NCBI GenBank assembly: GCA_027574665.1
Contig: CM050656.1
Coordinates: 15,451,501-15,515,500 of the forward strand
Length of the DNA stretch: 64,000 nucleotides
Direction of reading: 5' to 3'
Source: Rhynochetos jubatus
Taxonomy: Eukaryota > Chordata > Aves > Eurypygiformes > Rhynochetidae
The notes below the pieces were generated by a model. That model was not told the origin of the DNA. It made no database searches and was given only the letters and a program-made list of their open reading frames with translations. Made by a program: the position numbers and the translations under genes. Shown here one piece after another: positions 1 through 13,804 of this stretch (position 1 is its first letter; each line of letters opens with the position of its first letter).

Positions 1-1117
1 GCAGATATGGGGTACAGTGGTGCTGTAAACCTGTTCTTGCACCCCACACTAAAACTGTAGTGGTTTGCTAGACTTCAGATTGGGAGATTTCCGTTGGGTT
101 TGGCATTGGTTCCTCACACATTCACAAATATATGCATTCCTATGACATTTGAGCAACACCGAGACTGAAAAATACAACTTCTAAAGGAGGTAGCACTACA
201 GAAGTGCTTTGGGTTTGGCTTGCAATTTCCTGTTTGCTGTCCAGTATCAGTGCTGTTTTGAATCCTTTGATAATCATACGCATAGGCTGTCCTGGTTGCT
301 ATCAACCTGCAGATCAGCTGTTGATTTGTCTCAGTTCTTCAAAGTAACAGTGAAAACATGTTTATAAAACTAGCAACAGTATATGTTGTGTAGTAAGAAC
401 TGTGTATACAGAAAATCAAAATGGGATTTAAATACATACAAATTGATTACTCATAAGCAGAATGGGAAAAGAGGTAGTGTGCACAAGATTTGCAAGACAG
501 ATTTTAAAAAGACGTATATCTCTACCATGTCCTAATTACCTGACAAAATTAACAAATGTATTAATAAACCTTACACATGTATCAAAGCCTATCTATAAAA
601 GATACACAATTAAAAAATAATAATTCTATTAACCAAACACTTAAAGATTCTTTGACAATATAATACGAACAGGCAATAGATAATATGTAATACAGAATAT
701 GAAGAGACAGATATAAAAATATAATACATTATAGACTACATATAGCAGACAATATAGTAAATTGAGACATTTCCTCTTAAAGAAAAGGGAAGTAGTTTTA
801 AATATGAACAGTGCACAGTCTCTTTTCTAAGAGAAAAGAGATTTGGGCATACTTTGGATTATGTTCAAACTTTGTGACAGAATCCAAGGTGGGAGCACAT
901 GCTCCTTCACGAGGTGAGCATCCTTCACATAACACCAAGGGTGGGTAAGGGCTGCTTATGTGGTTGATTGTAACATGAAATAATTAACAAGGCTGAACCT
1001 CTGGAAAAGGAAACCTCCTTTTCTTTGACTGAAATCAAGGATTAACATTAAAAAACTAAAATAAAGCAGCCGTGTTTTAACAGTTCACCTTATCAGTCAA
1101 CAGTTTTCTTTATGGTT
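1..1117. other. AT-rich intergenic DNA, no gene seen
   Basis: Upstream flank. Short open frames only, with no homology I recognise and no repeat boundary. A strongly AT-rich stretch spans about 540-760. Confidence 0.6.
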
Positions 1118-1701
1118 TGTTGTGCTTTAACCCCAGCCAGCAACTAAGCATCACACAACTGTACACTCACTGCCCCTCCAGTGGGATGGGGGAGACAATC
1201 AGAAGAATAAAAGTGAGAAAACTCATGGGTTGAGATAAAACCAGTAAAATAAGCAGAGCAAAAACCATGCACACAAGCAAAGCAAAACAAGGAATTCATT
1301 CACTAATTCCCACTAGGTGTTCAGCCATCTCCAGGAAAGCAGGGCTCCATTATACCTAACAGTTACTTGGGGAGACAAACACCGTAACTCTGAACATCCT
1401 CCCCTTCCTTTTTCTTCCCTCAGCTTTACATGCTGAGCATGATGTCATATGGCCTGGAGTATCCCTTTGTTCAGTTGGGGTCAGCTGTCCCAGCTGTGCC
1501 CCCTCCCAACTTCTTGTGCATCCCCAGCCTATTCGCTGGTGGGGTGAGGAGCAGAAAAGGCCTTGACCCTGTGTAAGCACTGCTCAGCAATAACTAAAAC
1601 ATCCTTGTGTAATCAACACTGTTTTCAGCACAAATCCAAAACATAGCCCCAGCCTAGCTACTATGAAGAAAATTAACTTTATCCCAGCCAAAACTAGCAC
1701 A
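1118..1701 (-). mobile_element. Solo LTR of an avian endogenous retrovirus (fossil)
   Basis: About 584 bp with TG...CA ends. Read on the minus strand it opens with TGTGCTAG and a GGCTGGGATAAAGTTAATTT stretch, and on the plus strand it opens TGTTGTG followed by CTTTAACCCCAGCC. I recognise these ends and the interior (the stretch around 1,440-1,520 matches the LTR's promoter-proximal part) as a common bird LTR family of ERVL/ERVK type. Flanking 5-mers TGGTT (1,113-1,117) and TAGTT (1,702-1,706) could be a decayed target-site duplication. No internal retroviral region adjoins it, so it looks like a solo LTR left by recombination. It is clearly diverged from the family as I remember it, so it is an old insertion. 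It is oriented opposite to ADGRL2 and lies about 13 kb upstream of the CpG island. Confidence 0.75.
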
Positions 1702-4700
1702 TAGTTTTAAGGCAAAAAGCATTTCTTTGAGATTCTATTGACTAAGAAAAACAATCTGAGTCTAAGCTAACAGTGGCTGAGTGTAGTTTTCATTTGAGAG
1801 ATACTTATTAATCATTACCTGACTTTTATGGTTTGTAGTAAAATAATATGTTTCAGAATTGAAAGAGTTATGGGAGAAATTATGTGACCAAGTGCAGAAT
1901 TATGCCAGTTAAGATAAACTAATTGGTCACTGTCTGATTTCTCTGTTTTAGTTACCATCCGCACAGAGCAGAAGAAGGACTCATTGAATTTAGTAGGGTT
2001 TCTTCCCTTACTTGCAAACTGTAGGGCTAAGACTGTAGCGCTTCCCTAAACCATCTGTAACAGTATTTCCCCATACTTCAGCAAAGAAAGTGTGAAAAAG
2101 GCTTCCAACAAAACAGGAAAAATATATTAAAGTGGGACCAAAAAAAATAAGGTTGAATTGGGAATACGAGATTTTCCATCAAATTCATACAGTTTGTACA
2201 AAGAAGTAGAGTTTGAGCCTTATTAATACAATATAAAGCCATGGAATTTATTCATGGTTAAATTTCTGTGGTTTAGCCAATCCTTTTTTAAAGGCTCCCT
2301 ACTCCCAAGAAAGGCACAGAGCACTGTGTTATGGTAAACACTAGCAACTCTGTCCACATTCAAATCTAAATAATACTTAAGAAACTAAATCCAAAACATT
2401 AGCAATAAAAATACTTAGCATGTATTTCTTTCCTGGGAGCCTACATGGAAATTGAATTCCACTGAGCTGCACTTACACAGAATAGAATTCAATTAAAAAA
2501 AAATCCGCCTGGGTTCCATGCTGTGAAAAGCCCTTGCAAATTTATTTTAGGGACTTCGGGTGTGGAGCCTGGACATAGTTTTATTTTATTTTTTAATGGA
2601 ATCAGTCTTAATGTCTAAGGTTATTCTTTACTTGCCTCTGCTGCACAGTTTTCACATATAAGCCAACTGAGGACAACTTGTTATTAAAGAAGTCGGCAGG
2701 TGTCCTGTGCTCTGAAACATATTAAATAAAGAACTCAACGGGATAATGTTGACTGTAAGCTCCACAAAGAAATTAAATAATGAAGACAGAAGCTCTTCAA
2801 CAAAGACCAGTTCTGCATAAGTAAAAAATGTCTTGTCAGAAGATGGAAAGTTCTCCTACAGATTTTTACTAAAATCTCTATTTTGATATCTTCTGAAAAC
2901 AGGCAGTCTATGGATTTTAGACCCTTAGACTTTCTGACCTGAGTCTTATGCAACAGAGAGTGATCAGAATGACAGGAACTGAGTAGTCAAAATCTGCCCT
3001 TCTCTGCACAGCTTCATTGCTCAACAAAAGAGCCATTGCAAAATGGCCTTGTTATCACTCTGAAGTTTGTTGAATTGTATTACCCATGTCAATATTAATA
3101 TGAAATAGCTCTGGGAAATACAAAGAAAAGAGGAGAAAAGGGTCCATTGTATTTTTAGTTAATATTTTTCTAATGTATGAAGCCTTCCAGCCACGGAAAC
3201 ATTTAAAATACAGTCCCTTTTGAGATTTAAATGTATTTTGGGATAAGGTAATTTTAAATCACATTAGGAAAGTTCAAAACCAATATAAATACAGTTTTGA
3301 ACTTACCACTTATTCTGAGTTGCTGAGTAATTGCACCAGACAAATGTTTTTAGAGTGCGCTTTAATATAAGGAATCATAGAATGTATTGGGTTTTCATTT
3401 ATTAAAAAAAAGTTGTCATGCAGTAATTGTTTGAAGAGAATTGACAATTAAGAAATCTAACTAGGTCTCTTTTTGAAGAAAAATTAAACATTATTTAATT
3501 CTCCTTGGAAAAAAACAAATGTTGACTTCAATAAAAGTAGGTCTGGGCAACTCAGAGTTGATTGGAAAATAAATTATGTTAAGTGCATCCAGACTCACCG
3601 AGCATCTTTAAGAAAAGGAGTATTCATAATGAACCAAAGTCTTCCGACAGCTTAATATGACTTTAAAATAACTAATATGAAAAAATATTACAAAACCTTT
3701 GTTGACCAGGTGTTTTCCCTTTTTATCAATACAATATATTCCTATAATGGCCATCCCAAGCTTTGTCATTAAAATGTGAGCTTTCCTTTCAGGTGCTTTG
3801 CCTCAGACATATGGAATTCTCATCTGCAGTTTTTACCTCCAGTCTCCAAGTTAATCACACAGGGCTCCTTGAACGACAGTTTACTGCAAACACAGTTCCA
3901 TACTCTGGGACTCAGTGAGTTGGTACGACTTTACCAGAACAATTACAAACTCCTTCTACAAAACTCACCATAGATTTTAATATAAAACATAAGATGACGT
4001 ATTTCCCTATATCTATGATTTCTAAGTTAATATTGTTGATGAGATTTAACAGGCACAAGTATTTTTAGGACTGGGGATATGGTATTGGCTCGGCAAAAAT
4101 TTGCTCACCTAAACCTGCGCATTTGCAGAAGCGGGGCCTCAGCTTATGCTAAGTTATGGGTGAAAAGTTAAGTATGAGGTTCCGATGTTGTGATGTCATT
4201 CATTCCTACCAAAAATTTATTGCATATCCATATTCATTTTTTCAAAAAGGAAACAAACAATTATCTAATATTAATTCTTCCCTAGACATAACTTAAACTT
4301 GAATTAGTTATGATGTTTGTCAATCTCTTGTTATCAGCCTAGTGCCTCTTGTACAGGTAATTATGTGTTTAATAGAAGTATTTCCCAGAAAGTTCAGATG
4401 AAACCACAGAACTATTCCAGCTATATGCACTTCAGCATCAATGTATGATGGAAAATTTTCTCCTACCACTTTTTCATTCCAGTTGACATTGTTAGATCCC
4501 CCAGCAAAAATCCACAATGATCCTCATCCTTTCTTAAAATGAAATATGTGCACATCAGTCTGCATAGGTCAAAAATTCTACTTGTGCTGCGTTATGCCAA
4601 TCCACAGCCAAATGCAAAAATACCTGTAAGGGACCATATGCTATAGCTATCAGGGGTTGCACTGTAAAACTGAAAGCTGAATTTGGAGAAACATACAGGC

Positions 4701-7700
4701 TGCAAGCTATGCTTGTGGCTTAGTCTATACGACTGTCTAACACTGTGATTCCTAGTCAAAGAATGTGGTAGGAGTGTGGGAGCTTCCCCTTGGAGATCTC
4801 TTGAGTGAAGCACAAATGGCAATCTCTAAGTGCATTGGAAGGGTAAGTGACCAAATGAATTGAATGCATTCAATCACTTTTAAGACATCTCTCATCCGTG
4901 TGTAGCATTTTGATCCTGTGCTTGAGTAAATGTATGATTAAATTTTTATTAAAAGGTAATGCTCCTGTTTTAATGATAGTTAATTATATATAATTAAAAT
5001 GAAAGTATTAATAATATTAAACATTTAATCAGAGGTAAAGATAAATATAAATACATATATTGTAGTACGATTAAATATGAATATATAATATCAAGAATAT
5101 ATTATCTTCATTGCACTATGTAAAATAGCAAATGAATAACATATATATTAAATAAAATTATATCCTGGGTACTGTGTAAATACAAGGCCTGGTTCAGTAA
5201 TTCTACGTTCATAAAACCTATATGATTTTTTTGGGGCAATATACAAAGAATAGTGGAGGTAGCCTTAAAAGTTATTATAAATAGCCCCTATGAAACAGGT
5301 GCTTACACTTTATTGCTACATCACCTTTCCGTGTGAGAAGTGAATTACAACGCTAAATGATGTACATTTTGGCCACAAAAGAAATCCTTTTTAGAGTCAT
5401 AGTTTAGAATTTGGAAATACTTCACTTCCAGCTAACCCTGAATCCATACATCTTTATAGACCTAACATCTGATTTTCAGAATCTTTGAATCAGGCCTTAA
5501 ATATTCATACTCAGGGTATTCCTTTCAGATGCCACTTGCTTGTATCTGACATATCTAATCTCATTTTGCCTCTTTTTAAAAAAATTCAGTATTTAGTGAA
5601 GCAACAACAACCCATACATACGTTTTACTCATGCCAATTGTCATTTCGGCCATTCGATACAGAAAATCTGTATGTCCAGATGTAAATTGCTATGAATCCA
5701 CTGAACCTTTGTCCTGTAAAATGCTGTGCATTAACACAGTTTAATAACCTAACAAATGTGTTAGCTTTTGAAATTAATCTTCAGATTGTATAGTTTAAAA
5801 CCAGAGAGATGTTCTGGTCTCTGCAAACTGTAAAGAACTAGTATTTTTCTAACAATACCTTAAGACTCTCGGAAGAATTTTAAGGATTTTTATGAACCTC
5901 TGAATGCATTCTTTAACTTGCTAGATTTTGGCATTGTTGTAGTGTAACTCCAGTACAGCTCCATCAGTTTATTTTAAAATTAAACCAAGGAAATAGTAGG
6001 AAAAATACATATATATGGTACTCGTGTTTATAATAGAAACATCCATAAAGAAAGAAACATGTTCTAACTCTTCTCATTACCCCAAAGGGAATTGCATCTT
6101 TAATCACACAAAGCACAACGGCTTTCTAATTTTGTTTAAAGTGTTTCAGTACTTACAAAAACCAGATCAGGTTATTGTAAATCTAGAGCAAATTAGAATC
6201 ATTGGCCTCTGCTCAGCTGTATTCAAGAATACTATGTAAATCATAAATTTAATGGCATACTAAGACACACATCTGTTTCTATTTTGTAGAAGTTAATAAT
6301 CTAACTTCAGAGTATTTAAACATTACTTTCATTAACTGGAAAATTGTGAAAAATAGAGATTGCTGTAAGTCAAAATGTGTTGCTGCATTATGCTAGGGGA
6401 AATACAGAAACTGTGAGGCTATACAGTAAAGCATAATTTTCTGAGAGATATGTGCCATTGTTTGTCTCATGACCTTGCAGCTCCTCTGTTTACCAGGGAA
6501 AACATCACTTACACAAACAGGGCTGCAGTGCTAAGTAGAATCTGCACCTGCACATAGTAGATTTCAATTTATATTTTTAGTAGCAAATGTTTTTCACGAC
6601 AAGGAATAGATATGCCTTAATTCCCTAAACCTAGATAGATAATGACCTAATGACTTTTCTTATAGTTAGCATTCTATAATCCAAATAAATAATTTGAACA
6701 TCAATCTGAATATTGCAAAGTATTTTAAAGGTACTTTTGTTACAAGAACTGGTAACAGTGTGCTGCATAGATCAATTCGCAGTATATACTTATTTTTATA
6801 AACCTTACTCTGTGGTCCAGTGCGTACACTCTCTTCTAAGTTGCTTCATACTATTTTCTTAATGCAAAGTTTAGTTTATTAACAGATTAATACACTATCT
6901 TATACTGTATCATAAAATAGGTATCATGCACAATTTATACCATCTGCAAAGAACCAATTGTGTTTGATTCACTGGAAAAATACATCACAGTTTTCAACTT
7001 TTGGTTGTAAAGACACTATAGTTTCCCCAGTGGAAACCAATGTGTAGTCATATACGCACTTTTTTTTTTTCTAATTGTAGTTGAATTCAGATGCAAGACA
7101 GAATAGAGTTGGCCTGCTAGCTTTAGCACTTTAATAAAAGGTCTAATTTGTAAGGTTTAGTATGATAATGGATTGTTAGGTGATACATTTCGGCCAATAA
7201 ATTCCTTGGAAACTCAAAACTGGGTTGCACTAAGTGGCAAAGTTAAAATATGCAGAATATTATATTAAATCTTTATTCATAAAAATTACAAGGTCAAAAA
7301 GGTAATTTCTTATAGAATTTTTTCTTTTCAAATAATCTATTTATTAAAATACATCCAATCTTTGGGAAGTCAGATGTCACTTACGTGCTGTTTTGCTTGT
7401 GCTAAAATTACCTGCAGTAGTAGATACTTTGCATTAAAGCTTAGGGTGCATAAAGCTGAATGGGATTTATGTAAATAACTGTATGAATATGTATCTCACC
7501 TTTTACCAGTGATAATTTCAATGAGCTATATTTTAGAAGGAATTATATTAATATATACAACTGATAGGGCGCATTTGCACATTAATTTTACTATCAACAG
7601 AAATTCTAAAGAAAGCAAATTAAACCAATGTAGCCACATAGGGAGGTGACAGGAAAACAGAAAGACAAAACTGGGCATCTAAATGGTACAATACAAATTT

Positions 7701-10700
7701 GTGGTTTATTCCTCTGTAAGATTCAGTGGTTGCATACGCAGGACATTCTCCCATTCCTGTGTAAATGCATACAGATTTCACACTTTGCTTTCCAAGTATG
7801 TAATAAAAGCTTAAATGTGTTGTCTTACTGATACATTAAAAGTAGTACCATGATTTACCAGATGTAATATGAAAAGATCATATTTTGGTGCTGATTATTC
7901 AAGCAACAGCAGCCAGTGCTCATAGTGGGATGGGGAATAGCATCTTAATTAATTATTGAATATATTTTAATACTTACAATTAGCAGTAGTACTAAGCAGT
8001 CAATCGATGTTCCTCACAACAGGAGCATGGTAGCAATATCATTCTTTGACTGCAGTGTTTTTAAAAAGGCGTAACCATACCTTCAATCAGATTCAAATAC
8101 TATTTGTCAAAAACACTGAGGTCTGTCAGAAGTAAATGATCATTTAATTAAAGAAAAAAAGGTGGAATATCTTTGATCCCTATACTTTAGTGATATTAAT
8201 TCCCATGTGCTGCAGGTGTTTGTAATGTATAACAAATCATTACTGAAACAGAGGCTTTTATAGGCAGTTTTGGTGAAGGAAAACGACTGTTCTTACAGCT
8301 GCCAGAGTTACACCTGGCAGTGTAACACAAGCATGACAAAAAGGAAGATGGAAGCCTGGAAACAAATTTGGGTCTCCCTCTCCTTGCCCTGCCCATGCCA
8401 GATGAGATGGATTGAAAAGCAGTGCTGATGCACGAAGTGGATGGGGAGGGGGGAGAGACTGAATTTGCTGCTGTTTCTAGGCTCTCTGACCAGTGATCCA
8501 TGCTGCATCTCTGGTATCCGCTCCAGAGGGAGCCAATCACGTAACTGTCAGCATTTCAATGGCAATCAGTACCAAGAGCAAAAAATATAGTCTTATAAAA
8601 AAATACAAGGGACCAAGTCCTTGGTTTAATCCTCAAAACAAAATCAAAGCAAGTATAACCAATCAACTGAAGTTAGGAGCACTTCCAGAGTGGCATGGGA
8701 AACTGAGAAGCAGAACCAGATGAACTGTACACAAAGCACAACTTATACATTGTCTTGATTAAAACTACTAACTGGAAATTCTAAATTAAAAAAGAAAACA
8801 ACAAAAACCCCCACTTGGTCTTACAAAATAGCACCTGGTGGGACACTGGGAAAGCAGCAAATATGAACTGAAATATGCAAGTTTGGAAGTAAATATGGCT
8901 CTCGTGCCCCGCCTTTCGATCAGGGAATTTGAAAGTTGCAGTCATGAGGTGAGGAAGCCCCAGTGGGAGGTTCTTTTCTGTTCATGATTGATCGTGAGCA
9001 CCCCGTTCTTTCCTGTTCATAATCTATTACTATATCTCTGAACTTGATTATTGTGACTATGGACCAGATTTTCATGTAGGCATCGTACAGAATTCCAAAA
9101 CTAGACTGCTAAAGAGAAGCAAGGAAGGAATTTAAGCCCATAAGTTTAAAAAACCCTCTGCTTCAGTGCTGCCTATATGGGGAAGATGTTTCTGTTCAAT
9201 AGGGACTTCCATGTTTTTATATTGAATTTTCCTATAGATCTAATGCTCATCATGCCAAAGATTGCTTCAGTCAAGATAAACCACATTAATGAGCTCTGCG
9301 CTCCTTACATCATTGCTAAGGCGCTCTGTAAAACAAAGATGACCAGTTAAAGGTGACAGTCATACTCTAAGGACACCTGACACCCACCAACACAGTTAGC
9401 GTGCCACTAAACCCAGTGGCAATCACCACTTTCTTTTAAAGGTGTACCTTTATTCCACAACCAGCAGTGAGAGACTTGTACAAAGTGTGTGAAGCAGGAT
9501 TAGTTCTCTCCTCTGTCTAAAGGGATTCAAATGCATAACTCTCCCCAGTTAAACAGTTCTCTAACCCACAGCTTGATTGAAGATGGAGATATTCTCCCCT
9601 TTTACTGCTGAAGTCATGCACCAGGCCGAAAATGATTCAGGATTCACTGGACTAGAAAGTGAGAGCACCAGAAAGAACACGACTCTGTAGCTTAATGATT
9701 TGGGCAGTCAGTTGGAATGTGGAGGCCTGAGTTCTGGTCGGTGGTCCAAGAATTTGATGTATTTTATCCCATAACTTCTCAAGAAAGTAGATTTAACCTT
9801 ACCCTCAACATCGGCATCTAAACCTTTATGGGTTTGAAGAGCTCTGTAAATAAAGATTAATATCTCTTCAAATCTTGGCCTATGCCATTGAGAACATGGA
9901 TTTGAATAGTGCCTAGGATGATTATATTAGGTGCTTGGGTAAGAAGAGAAAAGCCTTCATGGACTCATAAGTGCAAATGGTTTGTCTTTGAATTCTTTCT
10001 TCATCTTTTTTTGCATCACCTTTGATTTTGTGACACAAGCAACAGAAGTGGTCAGTGACCTAAGTAATATTATAAAGTACTGGGTAATGAATCTAAGTTC
10101 TAGATCTGCAATTGGAGTTTGATAAAGCCAATCATAAGAGGTATAGTGATTTAGTACAGACATCTAGTCCTTCTCCCATTCACTTTCAAGTCTTCCCGTT
10201 CAGGTGTATCAGGCAGTAAGGTAGCAAGAGGTAAGGAGAGGTGGTGAGAATATGCAGTGACTTCCACACATGCCAGTCACATGCCAGAAGTACGGTACAT
10301 ATGTGGTACTTCTCTGGCTGCAAATTACTGAGTGAAAAAGGTACAATGATCAGAGATTTAGCAAAGTCATAGTAAATTCTATAATATAGTTGTGTAAGGG
10401 GGAGGAGGAGAAGGAGCTCCCTACCTGTAAGGCAAAATTACATTTATTTTAAATAGAAAAATCTATTTAATTTCTTACTATTCTCTCGGGCCTTGCTTCT
10501 TTCCTTATAAAACATTATTTGCTGCCCAAATGCAGAAGTAATGCCTACGCAGATACATCAGTTGGAGAAAAGGGAACCTAGAAATGTGCAAAACTATTTG
10601 GAGAATTGGGATCTCATGACATATCTCTTTCCCCAAAAGCTCAGCACTGCAGTTCCTTCCCTGGTATGATTGTTTCAGCTTCTGTGCTGAGCTTTTCATA

Positions 10701-12205
10701 TGAAAACAGGGAATTGTACTCATCTCTTTTTAAATGTGTTCTGCTACGTGACTCCTAACAGCTCAATCTTGAACACTCTTTGGCCTTTATAAATGCCTGC
10801 AGCTTTAAACTGTAAACTTTTCTCCACCAACATACACCCTTAAATACTCAAAGCCCAAAGTAAGGAATGTACTTCTTTTGTAACACTGAGCTCCATCACT
10901 CCCCCAGATTTACTTTTGAAGAATGGAGAGGCAACTGCTGCGTCTTAGCATGAACATAAAAAACCTGCATCTAAATTCACCTGTGAAAAATCATATTGAT
11001 CTCTTACAATTTATTTCTGTGATACAAAAAATCTGTTTCAGAATACCTAGCTAATAAGGCATACACAAGCTTTTTTATCATAGCTGCATTTTCTCTGAAC
11101 AAGGTTGTTTCTAATGTTACTTAATTAAACAAAATTAAATTAATTTCTGTCTAAGAAACAACAGCTTTGTTGAATAAAATGATCTTCATTTTCTTGAAGC
11201 TATTTAAATTAAAACCATGAGTTTCTACAGTTGGAAAAAAAAAAAATCCATGGTTAAAATGTTTGAAGCCCATCAATCTGTTTAACCACATAGCTAATGT
11301 GTTCCTTCTGTTTTCTTTGAATGAAATCACCATGAGTGGTTAGATGTTGATTTAACATAAAGCAAATGGAAATGGGTGTTTCCTTAGTCATGTGTAGAAT
11401 TTATTTTTAAAAACAATTAGCAAGTGTTATGAGTAAGTCAATGATTTTGGTGTTTCTAAAATAATGATATAGATTATGAGTTATTAAAATTGATTACTGA
11501 AGTAAACTATGTAAAATGCAAATTCATATTACATTTATTTGTTTGGAACAGCTGCAGAATTCTTTCATATATTGATGGGTTTCATTTTTTTTTTTCAAGT
11601 GACACTAAAATCAATTACTTAGTTTAAAAGACTGGTAATTGTCAAGATATATTTCCAAATTTTTAAGAAAATACATTGGATATTTCCTCTTCTGGGTTGT
11701 ATTGTTCACATTTTATTTATAGAAATTTGTTTGCAAAATTAATTGGGGATTTTCCTAAATAAAACAAGCAAAACTTTGCCTTCTCAGTTTTGTGCTGAAT
11801 GGTAAAATCATGTAATGGTTTGTTATTTTCCATGTACCGTGGAAAAAACCCCACATCTTTACATTACACCAATTAAACCATGTCTTTATATTAAACCAAT
11901 TTTAGTTGATGCTACCGCACTACATATATACAACCTCTTCTGTCCGTCTTTGCTAACATTACATCTAATTATGAGTTTATTGATACGTTATTCACAGGAG
12001 TACATACAGATAGGAGGAAATGTCAGTTGCTAGTATTTAAAGTTCAGTCATAAAACAGTAATAAAAAAATAGGTTGCATAAAATCTGTGTAAATTTCTCA
12101 TGGGGGAATTGACAGGGCAATACAAAATATTATTTATCAAGATATTAAAACATTTTAAATTAACCTTTTTGAGAATAGGCAGAAGTAAGCTGTAATTCTA
12201 TGGGG

Positions 12206-12270
12206 AAAAAAAAACACCAAAAAACCCAAAAACCAAAACCAAAACAAACCCCAGAAACAACCAACTCTAG
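12206..12270 (+). repeat. A/C-rich low-complexity tract
   Basis: Irregular A-runs broken by C and CC (AACCAAAACC type) over about 65 nt. The composition resembles degenerate retroposon tails seen in bird genomes, but no element body is visible beside it. Confidence 0.7.
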
Positions 12271-13152
12271 TGGAGTCTACAAGATCATATTACAGACATC
12301 ATAATTTGGCTAATTTTTGCCGCAGGTTAAATCATCTTTCTCAGATGCATCTCCTTCAAGTACACAACTGGCAGTGAAATCTTTTCCAGTTGTAACTGTC
12401 CTACATGTAGTGCCTAGATATGATAATTGATGCACAGTTCTTGTGATTATTTCAAAAATGACTATGAATTTGCTTTTAGCTTTTCAAGGACATGATCCAG
12501 CAGGTTCACCAAAGCAATTTGTGAGCAATACACACAGAATATAGAGCTTAACATGAAGCATTATAAAATTTAACATTAATAAAAAGGGCAAATAAAATAT
12601 TATCAAATGATTTTGTGAAGATCATTACATTTTGGTAGTGTTTTCAAGCTGGATATTTTGCACCGTTGCAGCCAAGCAAGATTTTAAGAAAAACCTACTT
12701 GTTTGTACTTACTTGTGGAGTCTGTATGGAATGAGCTTCATATTTTATAGGTATATGGCAAAAAGCAAATAATGGGCAGTTTTAATGGTGAAAAGAAACT
12801 TGATTTGTTATAATTCCTTCTTATATATTATTATTCAAATCTGGCAATAACTGTGGCTGAGTAAAAACTAAAAGATCAGGTTCATGTATGCCATGGTCTA
12901 TGTGTGTACAATTTTCCTGTTTTAAAGAAACAGATGCTGTTTCATGTGAAGTAAAATTAATCACTTGAATAATAGTATTTTACTTGACAAAACAATATAC
13001 ACCAACAATATACACATGCCAGGTATTCCTATATCTTAGTCCAGTTTTAATAAGAATTAAAGGAAGCACGTGTTTTTGAAATAAATGCTGAAAGGTTGAA
13101 AGGTCTCTGTCTGCATTTTTACCAGTTGTTTAAAACTCAGTTTTACAATTTA

Positions 13153-13182
13153 AGAGTTGTAAAACTTAGAGTTGTAAAACTT
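13153..13182 (+). repeat. Perfect tandem duplication, 15-bp unit x2
   Basis: AGAGTTGTAAAACTT occurs twice head to tail. The segment just upstream (GTTTTACAATT) is a partial inverted copy, so the locus can also fold as a hairpin. Confidence 0.85.
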
Positions 13183-13772
13183 CACTTCTGCATGTAGAAA
13201 GAAATATGATTCCAGAAGTTTTTTATGAAAAGGGGAAAAAGAAACTTTAGTCCTGCAGTTGAATCCACGTAGGTGAATTCACCTTGACTTCAGCAAATAT
13301 TAACACAAGGCCTAGTTCTGCAGTTCTTTTCAATCTTTTGGTGGATAAAAAAAATTTACAGAAACCAATAGACTTTTTGGTCCAAATGCAAGAATTCCGC
13401 CCTCTCACATCCTCTCAAAGGAAAATGGCCAACCCCATGTAATTCTTGAATTCTTGACTTTTTTTTCTGGCTACACCCTGCTCCCATCCGCTAAGCAAAA
13501 GGCTGTTAGCTCAGGGCTATCACTGCTTATCTGCAACTACATTTATTTGACAAAAACACCCTACTAGGATTTGATAATGATATGTTTAAATCTGCTAAAA
13601 TGATAGCTAATCAATATGTATAACTTTAAAATTCTATGAGCCCTTTTTTAAGCATGTTTCTATAACAGATGCATCCAACCCTTTCAATGAAAATCAGTTT
13701 CTAATAAATATCTGTATGATTTAATTCCATTAGAAATGCGGAAGGGGTTATTTAGGGTTTATACAGATATTT

Positions 13773-13804
13773 ATAAGGATAAATAGGATAAATAAGGATA
13801 AGAA
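13773..13804 (+). repeat. Short tandem repeat, GGATAAATA-like units
   Basis: Three to four imperfect copies of a 9-10 bp AT-rich unit built on GGATAA. Confidence 0.7.

Noticed and set aside
3371-3396. ATCATAGAAT-like sequence reminiscent of the CR1 LINE 3' end
   Set aside because: Only about 20 nt match the remembered CR1 tail and the expected adjoining sequence is missing, so a CR1 call is not supported.
8196-8540. 114-codon minus-strand frame
   Set aside because: No recognisable domain and no splice or promoter context; the local GC rise explains the length.
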